Of a DNA stretch of 22,136 nt, positions 1 through 8,578 are shown piece by piece. Source of the stretch: CAZWMK01 sp964635065. Its GTDB lineage: Bacteria > Pseudomonadota > Alphaproteobacteria > Sphingomonadales > Sphingomonadaceae. The stretch's first letter is position 1, and each line of letters begins with the position of its first letter. Position numbers and translations under genes: made by a program. The stretch is taken from positions 1 to 22,136 of the forward strand of contig CAZWMK010000029.1 of assembly GCA_964635065.1 (NCBI GenBank), in the 5' to 3' direction. Below the pieces are notes generated by a model. That model was given only the letters and a program-made list of their open reading frames with translations, had not been told where the DNA came from and searched no databases.

Positions 1-476
<476 letters not shown>

Positions 477-482
477 CATTTC

Positions 483-507
483 CTGTCCCGGCCCCGCGTC
501 GGGACAG
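483..507 (+). terminator. GC-rich hairpin between serC and serA
   Basis: A perfect 8-bp inverted repeat, CTGTCCCG at 483-490 and CGGGACAG at 500-507, encloses a 9-base loop and is followed by TTCCTTT. It begins 6 bases after the serC stop. The stem is strong but the T tract is broken by C, so it could be a leaky terminator, an attenuator or an mRNA 3'-end stabiliser. serA starts only 53 bases further on. Confidence 0.4.
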
Positions 508-560
508 TTCCTTTCCCGAACATGTCCGGTTCAGGCCGGCAAACCTTCAAGGAGCATGAC

Positions 561-2138
561 ATGCCCAAGGTTCTGATTTCCGACAAGATGAGCCCGCTCG
601 CCGCCAAGATCTTCCGCGAGCGCGGCATCGAGGTCGATGAAAAGACCGGCCTGTCGAAGGACGAACTCATCGCCATCATCGGTGACTATGACGGCCTTGC
701 CATCCGCTCGTCGACCAAGGTGACGAAGGAAATCCTCGACGCCGCGCCCAATCTCAAGGTGGTGGGCCGCGCGGGCATCGGCGTCGATAACGTCGACGTG
801 CCGGCTGCGTCGAACCGCGGCGTTGTCGTCATGAACACGCCGTTCGGCAATTCGATCACGACCGCCGAACACGCCATCGCGCTGATGTTCGCCGTGGCCC
901 GCGAACTGCCCGCCGCCGACGCATCGACGCAGGCGGGCAAATGGGAAAAGAACCGCTTCATGGGCGTCGAACTGACGGCCAAGACGCTCGGTCTTATTGG
1001 CGCGGGCAACATCGGTTCGATCGTGGCCGACCGCGCGCTCGGTCTCAAGATGAAGGTCGTCGCCTTCGATCCGTTCCTGACGCCCGAACGCGCCAAGGAC
1101 ATGGGCGTCGAGAAGGTGACGCTTGATGAACTGCTGGCACGCGCCGATTTCATCACGCTCCACACGCCGCTGACCGACAGCACGCGCAATATCCTCAGCC
1201 GCGAAAATCTCGCCAAGACCAAGAAGGGCGTCCGCATCATCAACTGCGCGCGCGGTGGTCTGGTTGACGAAGCGGCGCTGAAGGACATGCTCGACAGCGG
1301 TCATGTCGCGGGTGCCGCGCTCGACGTGTTCGTCGAGGAACCCGCAACCAACTCGCCGCTGTTCGGTACGCCGGGCTTCATCTCGACCCCGCACCTCGGT
1401 GCCTCGACGACCGAAGCCCAGGTCAACGTCGCGCTTCAGGTCGCTGAACAAATGGCCGATTTCCTGCTGACGGGCGGCGTCACCAACGCGCTTAACATGC
1501 CGTCGCTGTCGGCCGAAGAAGCGCCGAAGCTGAAGCCCTACATGGCACTTGCCGAAAAGCTCGGCCTCCTTATCGGCCAGCTGGCGGGCGATGCCATTCG
1601 CGGCGTCACGGTCGAGGTCGAAGGCGCCGCCGCCGCTCTCAACATCAAGCCGATCACCGGCGCGGTGCTGGCGGGCCTGATGCGTCCTTTCTCGGACACG
1701 GTGAACATGGTCAACGCGCCCTATCTCGCGCGGGAACGCAACATCGAGATCGCCGAAGTCCGCCACGAACGCGAAGTCGATTATCACACGCTGGTCCGCG
1801 TGACGGTCAAGACCAGCGAAGGCGAGCGTTCGGTCGCCGGCACGCTGTTCGGCAACACCTATCCGCGCCTCGTCGAAATGCTCGACATCAAGGTCGAAGC
1901 CGATCTCGTCGGCCCGATGCTGTTCATCATCAACGAAGACAAGCCGGGCTTCATCGGCCGCCTTGGCACGACGCTCGGCGAAGCAGGCGTCAACATCGGC
2001 ACCTTCCATCTCGGTCGCCGTTCGGCAGGCGCCGAAGCCATCCTGCTGCTGTCGGTCGATGATGCCATCCCCGATACGGTCATTTCGGCAATCAAGCAGT
2101 TGCCGGGCGTGAAGGAGGCCAAGGCGCTCAACTTCTGA
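561..2138 (+). CDS. serA: D-3-phosphoglycerate dehydrogenase
   Basis: SerA oxidises 3-phosphoglycerate with NAD+ to 3-phosphohydroxypyruvate, the first committed step of L-serine synthesis. I chose the ATG at 561 because AAGGAG lies at 549-554 with a 6-base spacer and the protein then opens with PKVLISDKMS. The product is 525 residues, the size of the long form. Visible parts are a substrate-binding domain, a Rossmann domain with GAGNIG at residues 147-152, the catalytic set Arg231 (in NCARGG), Glu260 (in DVFVEEP) and His278 (in PHLGAS), an intervening domain, and a C-terminal ACT domain from about residue 450 (INEDKPGFIGRLG). The ACT domain is typical of serine feedback control, though the long form is not always serine-sensitive. 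Confidence 0.97.
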   Translation: MPKVLISDKMSPLAAKIFRERGIEVDEKTGLSKDELIAIIGDYDGLAIRSSTKVTKEILDAAPNLKVVGRAGIGVDNVDVPAASNRGVVVMNTPFGNSITTAEHAIALMFAVARELPAADASTQAGKWEKNRFMGVELTAKTLGLIGAGNIGSIVADRALGLKMKVVAFDPFLTPERAKDMGVEKVTLDELLARADFITLHTPLTDSTRNILSRENLAKTKKGVRIINCARGGLVDEAALKDMLDSGHVAGAALDVFVEEPATNSPLFGTPGFISTPHLGASTTEAQVNVALQVAEQMADFLLTGGVTNALNMPSLSAEEAPKLKPYMALAEKLGLLIGQLAGDAIRGVTVEVEGAAAALNIKPITGAVLAGLMRPFSDTVNMVNAPYLARERNIEIAEVRHEREVDYHTLVRVTVKTSEGERSVAGTLFGNTYPRLVEMLDIKVEADLVGPMLFIINEDKPGFIGRLGTTLGEAGVNIGTFHLGRRSAGAEAILLLSVDDAIPDTVISAIKQLPGVKEAKALNF

Positions 2139-2146
2139 TCGGCCAC

Positions 2147-2196
2147 AAAGGCAGAAAATCGGGGAGGTTCGTCAAATCGGCCTCCCCTTGCCTTTT
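2147..2196 (+). terminator. Probable intrinsic terminator after serA
   Basis: Starting 8 bases after the serA stop, GGGGAGG (2161-2167) pairs with CCTCCCC (2181-2187). An outer pair, AAAGGCA (2147-2153) with TGCCTTT (2189-2195), extends the stem with an asymmetric internal loop, and the 3' arm ends in TTTT. This would separate serA from hisZ, although hisZ begins only about 20 bases later. Confidence 0.5.
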
Positions 2197-2217
2197 ACGG
2201 TCTGCTAGGTGCGAGAC

Positions 2218-3336
2218 ATGACCGATATTTCCGCAGGACTTTTGCCCGAAGGCTTTCGTGACCGCTTGCCGCCGCAAGCCGAAGCGGCCGCCAATCTCTT
2301 GCGTCGTCTGCTCGACAGCGTCGCGGCGCACGGCTACGAGCGCGTGTCCCCGCCGCTCATCGAGTTCGAACAAAGCCTCGTGACGCGCCTGTCCTCGGCC
2401 AAGCCGCAGGACCTATTGCGCTTTGTCGACCCGATTTCCAGCCGTACGCTGGCGCTGCGTCCCGATATCACGCCGCAGATCGGGCGCATCGCCACCACAC
2501 GCATGGCCCATGTGCTGCGTCCGCTGCGCCTTGCCTATGGCGGTCAGGTCGCACGCGTCAAAGGCAGCCAGCTCAACCCCGACCGTGAGTCCCTGCAGGC
2601 AGGCGCGGAGCTGATCGGTACAGACTCGGTTGCCGCTACCACAGAGGTGCTGCGCCTTGCCCTCGACGCGCTGGCCGAACTCGGGCTCGGGCAGCTCTCG
2701 GTCGACCTCACCATGCCTGGCCTGATTGCAGACCTTGCAGCCGGGCCGTGGCAGCTTGAAGGGCATGACCTGTCCGCTGTCGAGACGATGCTCGATGGCA
2801 AGGATATTGCTGGCCTGCGCGCGGTCGGCGGCGAACGCTATGAACCGCTTATCCTTGCGGCAGGTCCGGCAGATGCGGCGCTGGCGCGGCTGCGGGCGCT
2901 GGACCTTGGCGCCGTCATCAACCGCCGCCTCGATGATGTCGGCGTCCTGGCCTCAGCTGTTGCCGATCGCGCCAATGTCACGCTCGATCCCACGGAACGG
3001 CACAGTTTTGGTTATCAAAGCTGGGTCGGCTTCAGCATCTACGCCCCGGAAGTGCGGGGCGAACTGGGCCGAGGCGGCAGCTATGCCATCGTCCATCCCG
3101 ATGGCAGCACCGAATCTGCCGTCGGCTTCTCGCTATACGTCGACGGGCTTGTCGATGCGGGCCTCGGCGAAGTGCGGCGGAACCGCATCCTGCTGCCCCT
3201 CGGCACCCCCGAACAGGTCGGCCGCGACTTGCGTGCGCAGGGCTGGATCACAGTGAATGCGCTGGAAGGCGCATCCGATCCCATCGCGTTGCGTTGTACC
3301 CATATCTGGCATGGCACCCCCAAAACGGTTGCCTGA
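2218..3336 (+). CDS. hisZ: ATP phosphoribosyltransferase regulatory subunit
   Basis: HisZ is a catalytically inactive relative of histidyl-tRNA synthetase that assembles with the short form of HisG to make and regulate ATP phosphoribosyltransferase, the first enzyme of histidine synthesis. The 372-residue product shows the class II synthetase-like core: a motif-2-like segment (LALRPDITPQIGR), FGYQSWVGFSIYAP and GELGRGGSY. I see no anticodon-binding domain after it. I chose ATG 2218 (MTDISAGLLPEG); an in-frame GTG at 2209 would add three residues and no strong ribosome-binding site decides between them. hisG is not in the window. True HisS is less likely because the protein is short and the synthetase signature motifs are degenerate. 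Confidence 0.88.
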   Translation: MTDISAGLLPEGFRDRLPPQAEAAANLLRRLLDSVAAHGYERVSPPLIEFEQSLVTRLSSAKPQDLLRFVDPISSRTLALRPDITPQIGRIATTRMAHVLRPLRLAYGGQVARVKGSQLNPDRESLQAGAELIGTDSVAATTEVLRLALDALAELGLGQLSVDLTMPGLIADLAAGPWQLEGHDLSAVETMLDGKDIAGLRAVGGERYEPLILAAGPADAALARLRALDLGAVINRRLDDVGVLASAVADRANVTLDPTERHSFGYQSWVGFSIYAPEVRGELGRGGSYAIVHPDGSTESAVGFSLYVDGLVDAGLGEVRRNRILLPLGTPEQVGRDLRAQGWITVNALEGASDPIALRCTHIWHGTPKTVA

Positions 3337-3359
3337 GCATTTTCACCGGCGGAAAAAGT

Positions 3360-3381
3360 GGACGGATACGCCTGTCCGTCC
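3360..3381 (+). other. Hairpin in the hisZ-purA spacer
   Basis: GGACGGA (3360-3366) and TCCGTCC (3375-3381) form a perfect 7-bp stem around an 8-base loop, 24 bases after the hisZ stop and 46 bases before purA. No T tract follows, so it is not a standard terminator. It could be an operator, a leader hairpin of purA or a weak terminator. Confidence 0.3.
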
Positions 3382-3426
3382 TATTGACCGTCACCGTTTG
3401 AAATCCTTGGAAACGGATCAGCACTC

Positions 3427-4716
3427 ATGGCCAATGTTGTCGTAATCGGCGCCCAGTGGGGCGACGAAGGCAAAGGAAAGATCGTGGACTGGCTGTCCGA
3501 ACGCGCCGACGTCGTCGTGCGCTTTCAGGGCGGTCACAATGCCGGTCATACGCTCGTCATCGACGGCAAGATCTACAAGCTGTCGCTGATCCCGTCGGGG
3601 ATCGTGCGCGGCGAACTGTCGGTCATCGGCAACGGTGTGGTGTTCGATCCCTGGCACTTCCGTGACGAGGTAAAAAAGCTCCGCGATCAGGGTCTTGATG
3701 TCACGCCCGAACGGCTTCAGGTCAGTGAACTCTGCCCGCTCATCCTTCCCGTCCACCGCGAACTCGACGGCCTGCGCGAAGATGCATCGGGCGCGGGCAA
3801 GATCGGCACCACCCGGCGCGGCATCGGGCCCGCCTATGAAGACAAGGTTGGCCGCCGTGCGCTCCGCGTCTGCGATCTTGCCCATCTCGACAAGGCCGGT
3901 CCGCAGATCGACCGCCTGCTCGCGCATCATAATGCACTGCGCGCCGGTTTCGGCGTTGGCCCGGTCGACCGGGCGGCGTTGATTGCCGAACTCGAGGAAA
4001 TCGCCCCGTTCGTCCTGCCCTTTGCCAAACCGGTATGGATCGGCCTGAACGATGCGCGCAAGGCGGGCAAGCGCATCCTGTTCGAAGGTGCGCAAGGCGT
4101 CCTGCTCGACGTTGATCATGGCACCTATCCCTTCGTCACCTCGTCGAACGTCGTGGCGGGCCAGGCTGCCGCTGGCTCTGGCCTTGGGCCGGGTGCGGCT
4201 GGCTATGTGCTTGGCATCACCAAGGCCTATACCACCCGCGTCGGTTCCGGCCCCTTCCCGTCCGAACAGGACAATGCGGTTGGTGAACGCCTCGGCACGC
4301 GCGGCCATGAATTCGGCACGGTGACGGGTCGCAAGCGGCGTTGCGGCTGGTTCGATGCCGTTCTCGTCCGCCAGTCGATCGCCGTGTCGGGTGTGCATGG
4401 CATTGCCCTGACGAAACTCGACGTGCTCGACGGTTTCGACGAAGTGAAGATCTGCGTCGGCTATCGCATCGGCGACCGCATGGTCGACCATCTGCCCGCC
4501 CACCCGGCAGAACAGGCTGCTGCCGAGCCGGTTTATGAAACCGTGGAAGGCTGGCACGATTCCACCGCCGGCGCACGCTCATGGGCACAGCTTCCGGCAC
4601 AGGCGATCAAATATATCCGTCGTATCGAGGAACTGATCCACTGCCCGGTCGCCCTTGTCTCGACCTCGCCCGAACGCGACGATACCATTCTGGTCAAGGA
4701 TCCTTTCGAGGATTGA
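3427..4716 (+). CDS. purA: Adenylosuccinate synthetase
   Basis: PurA joins IMP and aspartate using GTP to give adenylosuccinate, the branch to AMP. The 429-residue protein has the usual family length. GDEGKGK is at residues 12-18 with catalytic Asp13, and GHNAGHT at residues 36-42 with catalytic His41, matching E. coli numbering exactly. Further family segments are TRRGIGPAYEDK, the substrate-binding stretch around EGAQGVLLDVDHGTYPFVTSSN, and TGRKRRCGWFD. The ATG at 3427 gives the standard N-terminus (MANVVVIGAQWGDEGKGK); the ribosome-binding site is weak. The fdhD start follows 19 bases after the stop, so both may share a transcript. Confidence 0.98.
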   Translation: MANVVVIGAQWGDEGKGKIVDWLSERADVVVRFQGGHNAGHTLVIDGKIYKLSLIPSGIVRGELSVIGNGVVFDPWHFRDEVKKLRDQGLDVTPERLQVSELCPLILPVHRELDGLREDASGAGKIGTTRRGIGPAYEDKVGRRALRVCDLAHLDKAGPQIDRLLAHHNALRAGFGVGPVDRAALIAELEEIAPFVLPFAKPVWIGLNDARKAGKRILFEGAQGVLLDVDHGTYPFVTSSNVVAGQAAAGSGLGPGAAGYVLGITKAYTTRVGSGPFPSEQDNAVGERLGTRGHEFGTVTGRKRRCGWFDAVLVRQSIAVSGVHGIALTKLDVLDGFDEVKICVGYRIGDRMVDHLPAHPAEQAAAEPVYETVEGWHDSTAGARSWAQLPAQAIKYIRRIEELIHCPVALVSTSPERDDTILVKDPFED

Positions 4717-4735
4717 GCCGCAAGGGCACGCCCGC

Positions 4736-5512
4736 ATGAACACGCGCATCACGGCCTCCTTCCAGCGTTTGACGCCGGATGGCGGTCGTGAAGTCGTTCA
4801 GCGCGCGGTTGCGGTCGAACAGCCGGTCGCTGTCACGTTCAATGGGATCGGCTATGCTGTCATGATGATGACACCCGCCGATCTTCAGGATTTCGCGGTC
4901 GGTTTTGCACTTTCGGAACAGCTGGTCGATCAGGCGGCAGACATTCTGTCGATTGAAGACCATGAGACAGCCAAAGGCACGGTCCTGCGCGTGCAACTGG
5001 CCGCCTCATGCGCCGAACGCATCATGGATCGCGTGCGACACCGCGTCTCGGAATCATCCTGTGGCCTGTGCGGAATCGACAATCTTGAAAGCGCATTAAA
5101 GCCACTGCCACCCGTCACGCAAAGATCGCAGGCCGACAATGCCGCCATCTTTGCCGCCCTGGCCGCCCTGCGAAGTGGCCAGCCGCTGCATCGGGCGACA
5201 GGTGCCGTTCATGCCGCAGCTCTATGCAGCACTGAGGGTGCGATCCGGCTGGTCCGCGAGGATATCGGGCGCCACAATGCGTTCGACAAGCTGATCGGCG
5301 CCATGGCGCGTGAAGGCCTGGGGTGGGATGGCGGCTTCGCGCTACTGAGTGCGCGTTGCTCGTATGAACTTGCGGAAAAGGCGATCCGCGCCAACTGCCC
5401 CCTGCTGGTTACCATATCGGCCCCGTCCAGCCTTGCGCTGGACAGTGCGCGCGCGGCCGGCCTTGAGCTGATGGTCATCGCACGCCCGGATGCGGTTCTG
5501 GCTTACCAGTAG
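4736..5512 (+). CDS. fdhD: Formate dehydrogenase accessory sulfurtransferase FdhD
   Basis: FdhD passes sulfur from a cysteine desulfurase to the molybdenum cofactor of formate dehydrogenase. The 258-residue product carries the CxxC pair as Cys109 and Cys112 in SSCGLCGI. It also has the conserved late segments GAVHAAALC, REDIGRHNAFDKLIG and a terminal ISAPSSLALDSARAAGLELM. I chose ATG 4736 because it lies just beyond the purA stop and starts a compact N-terminal domain; an upstream in-frame ATG at 4655 would overlap purA by 62 bases. No formate dehydrogenase subunit or molybdopterin gene is present here, so its client enzyme must be encoded elsewhere. The TAG stop overlaps the end of the convergent DUF1232 gene by 10 bases. 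Confidence 0.9.
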   Translation: MNTRITASFQRLTPDGGREVVQRAVAVEQPVAVTFNGIGYAVMMMTPADLQDFAVGFALSEQLVDQAADILSIEDHETAKGTVLRVQLAASCAERIMDRVRHRVSESSCGLCGIDNLESALKPLPPVTQRSQADNAAIFAALAALRSGQPLHRATGAVHAAALCSTEGAIRLVREDIGRHNAFDKLIGAMAREGLGWDGGFALLSARCSYELAEKAIRANCPLLVTISAPSSLALDSARAAGLELMVIARPDAVLAYQ

Positions 5513-5880
5513 CGGTATAGCCACAGCGACAGGATGATACTGAGGCCAACGCTGCCCCATATCATCATCACCAGAATAGCGCCGCCATGACTGACCGGGC
5601 GATCAACGGCGGCATCCGCGGCGATACGGTGTTCGGCCATGATACCGCGCGGGATCATCCTGACTGTCAGCCACAACCCCAGCGGCACGATCAGGAGATC
5701 ATCGAGAAAGCCAAGGACCGGGATAAAATCGGGGATGAGATCAATCGGCGACAGGGCATAGGCCGTGACGATCATGCCCATCAGCTTGGCATACCAAGGC
5801 ACACGCGGGTCGCGCACGGCGAGATAGACGGCATGCGCCTCGCGCTTCATGTCATGCGCCCATCTGCGAAGAAAATTCAT
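5503..5880 (-). CDS. DUF1232 (YkvA-like) small membrane protein
   Basis: This 125-residue protein has the DUF1232 core YALSPIDLIPDFIPVLGFLDDLLIVP, which in this family forms a short hydrophobic re-entrant or membrane-spanning segment, and a second hydrophobic stretch at the C-terminus (MMIWGSVGLSIILSLWLY). Its biochemical function is unknown. I chose the ATG at 5880, which has GGTGG five bases upstream; an in-frame GTG at 5889 would add three residues. It converges on fdhD with a 10-base overlap of the 3' ends and diverges from dgcA. The overlap leaves no room for a terminator between the two convergent genes. Confidence 0.85.
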   Translation of the reverse strand: MNFLRRWAHDMKREAHAVYLAVRDPRVPWYAKLMGMIVTAYALSPIDLIPDFIPVLGFLDDLLIVPLGLWLTVRMIPRGIMAEHRIAADAAVDRPVSHGGAILVMMIWGSVGLSIILSLWLYRYW

Positions 5881-5993
5881 GCCGTCCACCTGATCATTGT
5901 CTCGTCGATAAAGGCATATGCGCGCATGCCGCTCATGAAAAGCCCCGAAGGCAGGGCTTGCAGTTGCGCTGCCAACGGGGGAAGAGTGGGCTC
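5881..5993. promoter_or_regulatory. Divergent DUF1232/dgcA promoter region
   Basis: This 113-base gap between two divergent starts must hold both promoters or their leaders. It contains GGCAT (5913-5917) and ATGCC (5926-5930) as an inverted repeat around an 8-base centre, with the perfect 10-bp palindrome ATGCGCGCAT at 5918-5927. I see no convincing -35/-10 pair. The dgcA ribosome-binding site (GGGGGAAGAG, 5978-5987) lies at the right edge. Confidence 0.3.
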
Positions 5994-6980
5994 ATGACAA
6001 GACGCACGCTTACACTTTCGGTCGAACGCTTTGCGGTTGCGGGGGAATTTAATATTTCGCGCGGTGCAAAGCGCCATGTCGATGTTCTCATGGTCGAAAT
6101 TTCTGACGGCCTGTTTCGGGGCCGGGGCGAAGCGACCGCCATCTACTATCATGGCGAAACCGCTGAAATTCTGGCGGCCCAGGCTGAAACCGTTCGCGAT
6201 GCCATCGAACAGGGCGTCGACCACGCAGGCTTGCAGCGTCTCCTGCCCGCAGGCGGCGCACGCAAGGCACTTGACTGCGCGTTGTGGGATCTCGAAGCCA
6301 AACAGGCTGGCAAACGCGTGTGGGACATGATCGGCTTGCCCAGTCCCCATCCGCTGGTGACGGCCTATACCATCAGCCTTGGCGAACCGGCAGCGATGGA
6401 AGCGGCCGCCAGGGCCGCCCGTCATTACCAGTTGCTCAAACTGAAACTGTCGGGCGATGGCGACGAGGATCGCGTCGCTGCCGTGCGCAGGGGGGCGCCC
6501 GATGCGCGGCTGATCGTCGATGCCAATGAAGCCTGGGGTACGCTCGACGTCGAGGCCAAGGCGGCGGCGCTTGTGCCCTATCGGGTTGAACTGATCGAAC
6601 AACCTGTGCCCGCAGGACAGGATCACCTTCTGGACGGCGTAAAATCACCGATCCCGCTCTGCGCCGACGAGACAATCCACGATCGGACAACGCTTGCCGC
6701 CGCGCTTGGGCGCTATCGTTTCATCAATATCAAGCTCGACAAGACTGGCGGTCTGACAGAAGCGCTGGCGCTGGCGCACGAAGCCTGTCAGCAGGGATTG
6801 CAGCTGATGACGGGCTGCATGCTCTCCACATCGCTTGGCGTGGCACCGGCCTTTGTCATCGGCATGCAAAGCCAGTTCATCGACCTCGACGGCCCGCTGC
6901 TGCTGGCGCAGGACCGCGAACATGCGATCCGTTATGACGGTAGCCTGATGCATCCGCCGTCAGCTGCGCTTTGGGGCTGA
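5994..6980 (+). CDS. dgcA: Dipeptide epimerase / N-acetyl-D-Glu racemase, enolase superfamily
   Basis: This 328-residue enolase-superfamily enzyme belongs to the muconate-lactonising subgroup, most like L-Ala-D/L-Glu epimerases used in peptidoglycan peptide recycling. Catalytic features are all visible: the KxK pair Lys149 and Lys151 (LLKLKL), metal ligands Asp176 (IVDANEAW), Glu202 (ELIEQP) and Asp225 (CADET), and the opposite-face base Lys247 (INIKLDKTGG). I chose ATG 5994, preceded by a purine-rich GGGGGAAGAG; an in-frame ATG at 5958 would add twelve residues with no such site. Substrate specificity cannot be read from the fold alone, so the gene name is by family. No other murein-recycling gene lies nearby. 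Confidence 0.85.
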   Translation: MTRRTLTLSVERFAVAGEFNISRGAKRHVDVLMVEISDGLFRGRGEATAIYYHGETAEILAAQAETVRDAIEQGVDHAGLQRLLPAGGARKALDCALWDLEAKQAGKRVWDMIGLPSPHPLVTAYTISLGEPAAMEAAARAARHYQLLKLKLSGDGDEDRVAAVRRGAPDARLIVDANEAWGTLDVEAKAAALVPYRVELIEQPVPAGQDHLLDGVKSPIPLCADETIHDRTTLAAALGRYRFINIKLDKTGGLTEALALAHEACQQGLQLMTGCMLSTSLGVAPAFVIGMQSQFIDLDGPLLLAQDREHAIRYDGSLMHPPSAALWG

Positions 6981-6990
6981 CACAGGCCGA

Positions 6991-7012
6991 AAACAAAATC
7001 CTTCAAGGGATT
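6991..7012 (-). terminator. Possible terminator of the dnaJ-to-maoC operon
   Basis: Read on the - strand, 8 bases after the MaoC-like stop, AATCC and GGATT form a 5-bp stem around a 6-base loop and run into TTGTTTT. The stem is short, so termination would be weak. The gap sits between convergent dgcA and the MaoC-like gene, where a terminator is expected. Confidence 0.35.
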
Positions 7013-7019
7013 GATTTAG

Positions 7020-7499
7020 CTATTTTTCAAGAGAGGCCAGCGTGATCCATTCAGCGATCAGGGCAGGCTTGTTCTCGCCCTCGATCTCGACGGTCACTTC
7101 GGTCGTCAATTGCACCATGCCGGATGGGCGAACAGTGAAGTCGATCAGCCGGAACTGCCCGCGCACGCGCCTGCCTGACCGCACCGGCGCCATGAAGCGC
7201 AGCTTGTTGAGGCCATAGTTGATGCCCATCGCTGCGCCTTCGACGCGCGGCAGCACCTCGTAGGACATGCCAGCGATCAGCGACAGCGTCAGGAAGCCAT
7301 GCGCAACCGTGCCGCCGAAAGGCGTTTCGGCAGCGCGGGCCGGATCGACGTGAATGAACTGATGATCATTGGTGCAATCGGCAAATCTATCGATGCGCGC
7401 CTGATCGACCAGCACCCATTCGGACACGCCCAACACATTGCCGACCTGCGCCCTGTAGGCGTCCGGCGTCAATGACGACCGTACCGTGGGGTCGCTCAC
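7020..7499 (-). CDS. MaoC/NodN-like hot-dog dehydratase
   Basis: This 159-residue single-domain hot-dog protein resembles (R)-specific enoyl hydratases and NodN. The hydratase motif is intact: Asp45 and His50 in TNDHQFIHVD, followed by FGGTVAHGFLTLSLI. Such proteins add water to 2-enoyl-CoA or -ACP; the true substrate here is unknown. I chose a GTG start at 7499 because it overlaps the aroC stop as GTGA and has GGAG seven bases upstream, indicating translational coupling. It is the last gene of the fabI-aroC run. Its proximity to fabI, an enoyl-ACP reductase, is suggestive of fatty-acyl metabolism but is not proof. Confidence 0.87.
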   Translation of the reverse strand: MSDPTVRSSLTPDAYRAQVGNVLGVSEWVLVDQARIDRFADCTNDHQFIHVDPARAAETPFGGTVAHGFLTLSLIAGMSYEVLPRVEGAAMGINYGLNKLRFMAPVRSGRRVRGQFRLIDFTVRPSGMVQLTTEVTVEIEGENKPALIAEWITLASLEK

Positions 7500-8578
7500 T
7501 TCACATCTCCGCACTGGGCACGGTGAAGCAGCTTCTGGTCTGCAAGCACCAGCGCCATCATCGCCTCCGCGACGGGCGCTGCGCGAATGCCGACGCAAGG
7601 GTCATGGCGGCCCTTGGTCACGACTTCGGCGGCTTCGCCGGTGCGCGTCACCGTTTCAACGGGCGTCAGGATCGAAGAGGTCGGTTTCAGGGCAATCCGC
7701 ACCACAACATCCTGTCCTGTCGCAATGCCGCCTGCGATCCCGCCTGCGTGATTGGCAAGAAACAGCGGCTTTCCATCCCGGCCGGGCCGCATCGGATCGG
7801 CATTTTCCTCACCGCGCAGACGGGCGGCTGCAAAGCCATCGCCGATTTCCACACCTTTCACTGCATTGATGCTCATCATTGCAGATGCCAGCTCGCTGTC
7901 GAGCTTGGCATAGAGCGGCGCACCCCAGCCAGCCGGCACGCCCGATGCCACGCATTCGACGACTGCGCCGAGGCTCGACCCGCTTTTGCGCGCCTGATCG
8001 AGCGCGATTTCCCACTGCTTCGCCGCTTCGGCATCCGGACAGAAAAAGGCATTATTGTCGATCTCGGCGGCATCGAAGCGCGTGCGATCAATCTGAATTC
8101 CGCCTAGTTCAACAAGATAGGCAGAAATCCTGACAGATTCTCCCAGGACCTTGCGCGCTACCGCTCCCGCCGCAACGCGGGCCGCCGTTTCACGCGCCGA
8201 TGATCGTCCGCCACCGCGCGGATCGCGAAATCCATATTTGGCGTCATAGGCATAATCGGCATGGCCGGGGCGATATTTCACCGCAACCTCGCCATAATCC
8301 TTCGACCGCTGGTCGATATTCTCGATCATCAAATGAATCGGCGTACCCGTCGTGCGCCCTTCATGGACGCCCGACCATATCCGCACCTGATCGGGTTCCT
8401 GCCTCTGCGTCGTAAAGCGCGACTGACCGGGACGACGCTTGTCGAGAAATGGCTGGATGTCGGATTCCGTCAGTTCCAGGCCCGGCGGACAGCCATCGAC
8501 GACCACGCCAAGGCCCGGCCCATGGCTTTCGCCCCAGGTAGTGAAACGGAAAACCCGGCCAAAGCTGTTGAAGCTCAT
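7496..8578 (-). CDS. aroC: Chorismate synthase
   Basis: AroC removes phosphate from 5-enolpyruvylshikimate-3-phosphate with reduced FMN as cofactor, giving chorismate, the branch point to aromatic amino acids and folate. The 360-residue product has both conserved histidines, His19 in WGESHG and His106 in YRPGHAD. It also has GGGRSSARETAARVAAGAVA and the glycine-rich AGGIAGGIATGQ segment. The ATG at 8578 overlaps the fabI TGA by four bases (ATGA), and its own stop overlaps the following GTG start, so the three genes appear translationally coupled. Confidence 0.98.
   Translation of the reverse strand: MSFNSFGRVFRFTTWGESHGPGLGVVVDGCPPGLELTESDIQPFLDKRRPGQSRFTTQRQEPDQVRIWSGVHEGRTTGTPIHLMIENIDQRSKDYGEVAVKYRPGHADYAYDAKYGFRDPRGGGRSSARETAARVAAGAVARKVLGESVRISAYLVELGGIQIDRTRFDAAEIDNNAFFCPDAEAAKQWEIALDQARKSGSSLGAVVECVASGVPAGWGAPLYAKLDSELASAMMSINAVKGVEIGDGFAAARLRGEENADPMRPGRDGKPLFLANHAGGIAGGIATGQDVVVRIALKPTSSILTPVETVTRTGEAAEVVTKGRHDPCVGIRAAPVAEAMMALVLADQKLLHRAQCGDVK

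Noticed and set aside
531..2009. Long open frame antisense to serA (492 codons)
   Set aside because: Typical shadow of a GC-rich gene: it has an Arg/Asp/His-rich composition with no recognisable domain, while serA on the other strand has full family motifs.
2086..2105. CGGCAA-N8-TTGCCG in the end of serA
   Set aside because: It lies inside coding sequence with a different spacing from the fliF repeats and is most likely chance.
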